Positions 14,212-15,613 of a stretch of 15,613 nucleotides of DNA are shown in pieces (position 1 is the stretch's first letter; every line of letters begins with the position of its first letter). A model generated the notes under the pieces. The model saw nothing but the letters and a program-made list of their open reading frames with translations. It was not told the DNA's origin and searched no databases. Source of the DNA: Bacillota bacterium. Its GTDB lineage: Bacteria; Bacillota_C; Negativicutes; JAEYSJ01. The stretch covers positions 1-15,613 of the forward strand of contig JAEYSJ010000234.1 in NCBI GenBank assembly GCA_023434855.1, given 5' to 3'. Made by a program: the position numbers and the translations under genes.

Positions 14212-14853
14212 ATGAACGAATTTACAGCCTGGCATAACGACATGCTTGGCGCGAAAGTGGTAGACGCCTTAACTAAAAATAATTTTTCAGCAACGTATGT
14301 GCCGGCACATCAGGAAGCTTTGAACCAAATTATCGACCTTATTCCTGCTGATGCTACAGTTGGCATAGGAGGTTCCTGGACTATCCAGGAATTAGGATTG
14401 GCATCCACCTTAGCAGCGCGCGGCAATGTGGTATTCAACCATAACAAACCAGGATTAACCCCTGAACAATCCATGGAAATACGCCGCAAGCAATTAACTG
14501 CTGATGTATTTTTGACCGGCAGCAATGCCGTAACGTTAGACGGTAAGCTAGTAAATGTCGATGGTGCCGGCAACCGGGTTGCAGCCATGATTTTCGGACC
14601 TAAAAAAGTAATAGTAATCGCCGGCATCAATAAAATTGTCCGGGATGTAGAGGAAGCCGAACGCCGCATTGAACTTTTCGCTGCCCCCATCAACTGCAAA
14701 CGGCTTTCCCGACCCAACCCCTGCGTAAAAACAGGCATTTGTGCCGATTGCCAAAGTCCGACCAGAATATGCAATGTAACAACCATCCATCGCAAGAAAC
14801 CTCTAGCTATTGATATGCATATCTTTATTATTGGCGAAACCTTGGGTTTTTGA
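14212..14853 (+). CDS. LUD-domain protein (LutC/YkgG family, DUF162)
   Basis: This 213-residue protein matches the LUD fold of LutC/YkgG lactate-utilisation proteins: GIGGSWTIQELG (51-62), TADVFLTGSNAVTLDGKLVN (96-115), DGAGNRVAA (117-125), a phosphate-loop-like FGPKKVIVIAG (128-138) and a C-terminal Cys cluster (C162, C171, C177, C180, C187). LutC works with the iron-sulfur proteins LutA/LutB in L-lactate oxidation, but the stand-alone form with this Cys-rich tail is widespread in anaerobes and its role is not settled. No lutA or lutB is nearby. ATG at 14212 has AAGGAGG about 10 bases upstream. A weak promoter (TTTCAG, 17 bases, TATACC) ends about 30 bp before it. It is divergent from the potassium channel gene. 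Confidence 0.9.
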   Translation: MNEFTAWHNDMLGAKVVDALTKNNFSATYVPAHQEALNQIIDLIPADATVGIGGSWTIQELGLASTLAARGNVVFNHNKPGLTPEQSMEIRRKQLTADVFLTGSNAVTLDGKLVNVDGAGNRVAAMIFGPKKVIVIAGINKIVRDVEEAERRIELFAAPINCKRLSRPNPCVKTGICADCQSPTRICNVTTIHRKKPLAIDMHIFIIGETLGF

Positions 14854-15200
14854 GTATTATCAAAAAGCCATTCTAGTTATCCTGGCTAAAAGTATGAAAA
14901 GTATCACGGGGTGGTATAAGCTAATATTATTTCACTGTTATATATACTGCGCCGGTATTTAATTCTCCTTTACCTATAGGAAAAGAACTGTGAATATTGT
15001 AGCTATTCCTTTATTATACTCTGCAACATCATGAATTCAACGTGCTACCCTTTGTTCACAGTTAAAGTTATATAATATCCCGATCTAACGGCACGAATAT
15101 ATATTCGTGCCGTTCCATTCTGTGTACTCCGCGTACTCCGTGGTTCCAAAACACCAATATCAACTGACTACGACCAAGAACTTATAATTTCCGATATTAT
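14854..15200. other. Gene-free stretch between LUD gene and tRNA terminator
   Basis: No supported ORF. AACTGTGAA (14986-14994) and TTCACAGTT (15055-15063) are complementary at a distance. A 28-bp perfect palindrome lies at 15087-15114. A dispersed-type repeat with units CTCCGCGTA/CTCCGTGGTT lies at about 15127-15146. No clear T-tailed terminator for the LUD gene was found. Confidence 0.5.
15087..15114. repeat. 28-bp perfect palindrome
   Basis: AACGGCACGAATAT is followed directly by its complement ATATTCGTGCCGTT with no spacer. No T-run follows on either strand, so it is a poor terminator; it could be an operator, a recombination site or a transcript-end hairpin. Confidence 0.75.
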
Positions 15201-15236
15201 AAAAAAACGAGCATTGGCATGCAATACCAATGCTCG
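15201..15236 (-). terminator. Terminator of the tRNA operon
   Basis: ACGAGCATTGG (15207-15217) pairs with CCAATGCTCGT (15226-15236), followed on the minus strand by seven T (15207-15201), 15 bp after the tRNA-Val CCA end. Confidence 0.9.
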
Positions 15237-15250
15237 TACGTTATTATAGA

Positions 15251-15326
<76 letters not shown>

Positions 15327-15327
15327 T

Positions 15328-15430
15328 TTTGGACTTTAGATGCTAGACTTTGGATTTTGGACGTAATCACAATAAATTGGGCTTATCGTTTTTTAATCCA
15401 ATGTCTAATGTCCAACATCAAATATCTAAA
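15328..15430. repeat. Imperfect inverted repeat between tRNA-Val and tRNA-Glu
   Basis: The left side (TTTAGATGCTAGACTTTGGA and on) and the right side (ending CATCAAATATCTAAA) are imperfectly complementary and built from short TAGAC / TTGGAC units. It lies inside the tRNA operon and may fold as a spacer hairpin in the precursor. Confidence 0.5.
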
Positions 15431-15431
15431 A

Positions 15432-15506
15432 TGGTGACCCGTGGGGGAATCGAACCCCCGATACCGCCGTGAAAGGGCGGTGTCTTAACCGCTTGACCAA
15501 CGGGCC
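15432..15506 (-). tRNA. tRNA-Glu(TTC)
   Basis: Acceptor GGCCCGT/ACGGGTC, anticodon stem CCGCC/GGCGG around CTTTCAC (anticodon TTC), T-arm GGGGGTTCGATTCCCCC and encoded CCA. Confidence 0.97.
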
Positions 15507-15507
15507 A

Positions 15508-15582
15508 TGGCTCCTCGAGTAGGACTCGAACCTACAACAACTCGGTTAACAGCCGAGTGCTCTACCATTGAGCTATCGAGGA
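15508..15582 (-). tRNA. tRNA-Asn(GTT)
   Basis: Acceptor TCCTCGA/TCGAGGA, anticodon stem CTCGG/CCGAG around CTGTTAA (anticodon GTT), T-arm GTAGGTTCGAGTCCTAC and encoded CCA. Only one base separates its CCA from the tRNA-Glu 5' end, so the two must be cut from one precursor. Confidence 0.97.
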
Positions 15583-15613
15583 AAGACATAAATTAGTATA
15601 AGCTATAAGCGCA

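Noticed and set aside
14310..14795. Long minus-strand ORF opposite the LUD gene
   Set aside because: Shadow of a well-recognised coding frame, with no ribosome binding site and no family resemblance.

Overview
The window looks like chromosome of a low-GC anaerobic bacterium of the Firmicutes type, plausibly an acetogenic member of the Sporomusaceae/Negativicutes. This is inferred from gene content (corrinoid methyltransferase parts, NiaR, LUD protein, CheV), strong AGGAGG-type ribosome binding sites and TTGACA/TATAAT-like promoters. No species marker is present.

Layout. 1-1120 (minus): a corrinoid protein followed by a cut-short UroD/MtaA-type methyltransferase. 1537-3933 (minus): a compact cheY-cheV-mcp operon whose receptor is soluble and carries a PocR sensor domain. 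3934-5126: no protein gene, but a plus-strand yybP-ykoY manganese riboswitch with its own terminator, a TA-flanked inverted-repeat element, and a 37-bp near copy of part of the next gene. 5127-6404 (minus): an Nramp Mn/Fe importer, followed upstream by a 38-codon membrane-peptide ORF and then a plus-strand ApbE-type flavinylating lipoprotein (7063-8085).

8211-10709 is a decayed integrative islet in a tRNA-Arg(CCG) gene. It has 50-bp perfect direct repeats (the tRNA 3' half) at both ends, paired GTTCCCC motifs near both ends, an O-acyltransferase cargo gene and a tyrosine recombinase broken by several frameshifts. 10897-14043 (minus) carries a membrane-anchored double zinc-ribbon protein, a 29-codon membrane peptide with its own promoter and terminator, a FucA-type aldolase, a NiaR repressor and a TrkA-domain potassium channel. 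14212-14853 (plus) is a LUD-domain protein. The window ends in a tRNA operon transcribed leftward: Asn(GTT), Glu(TTC), Val(TAC), terminator.

The most interesting point is the manganese locus. The Mn riboswitch has no gene of its own downstream. Transcription past its terminator would run into the 3' end of the Nramp gene in antisense. Before reaching it, the transcript would include a 37-nt stretch complementary to an internal part of the Nramp mRNA, in which the three substitutions all keep G-U pairing. This suggests a Mn-switched antisense RNA against the Mn importer. A decayed duplicate gene beside an orphaned riboswitch is the main alternative.
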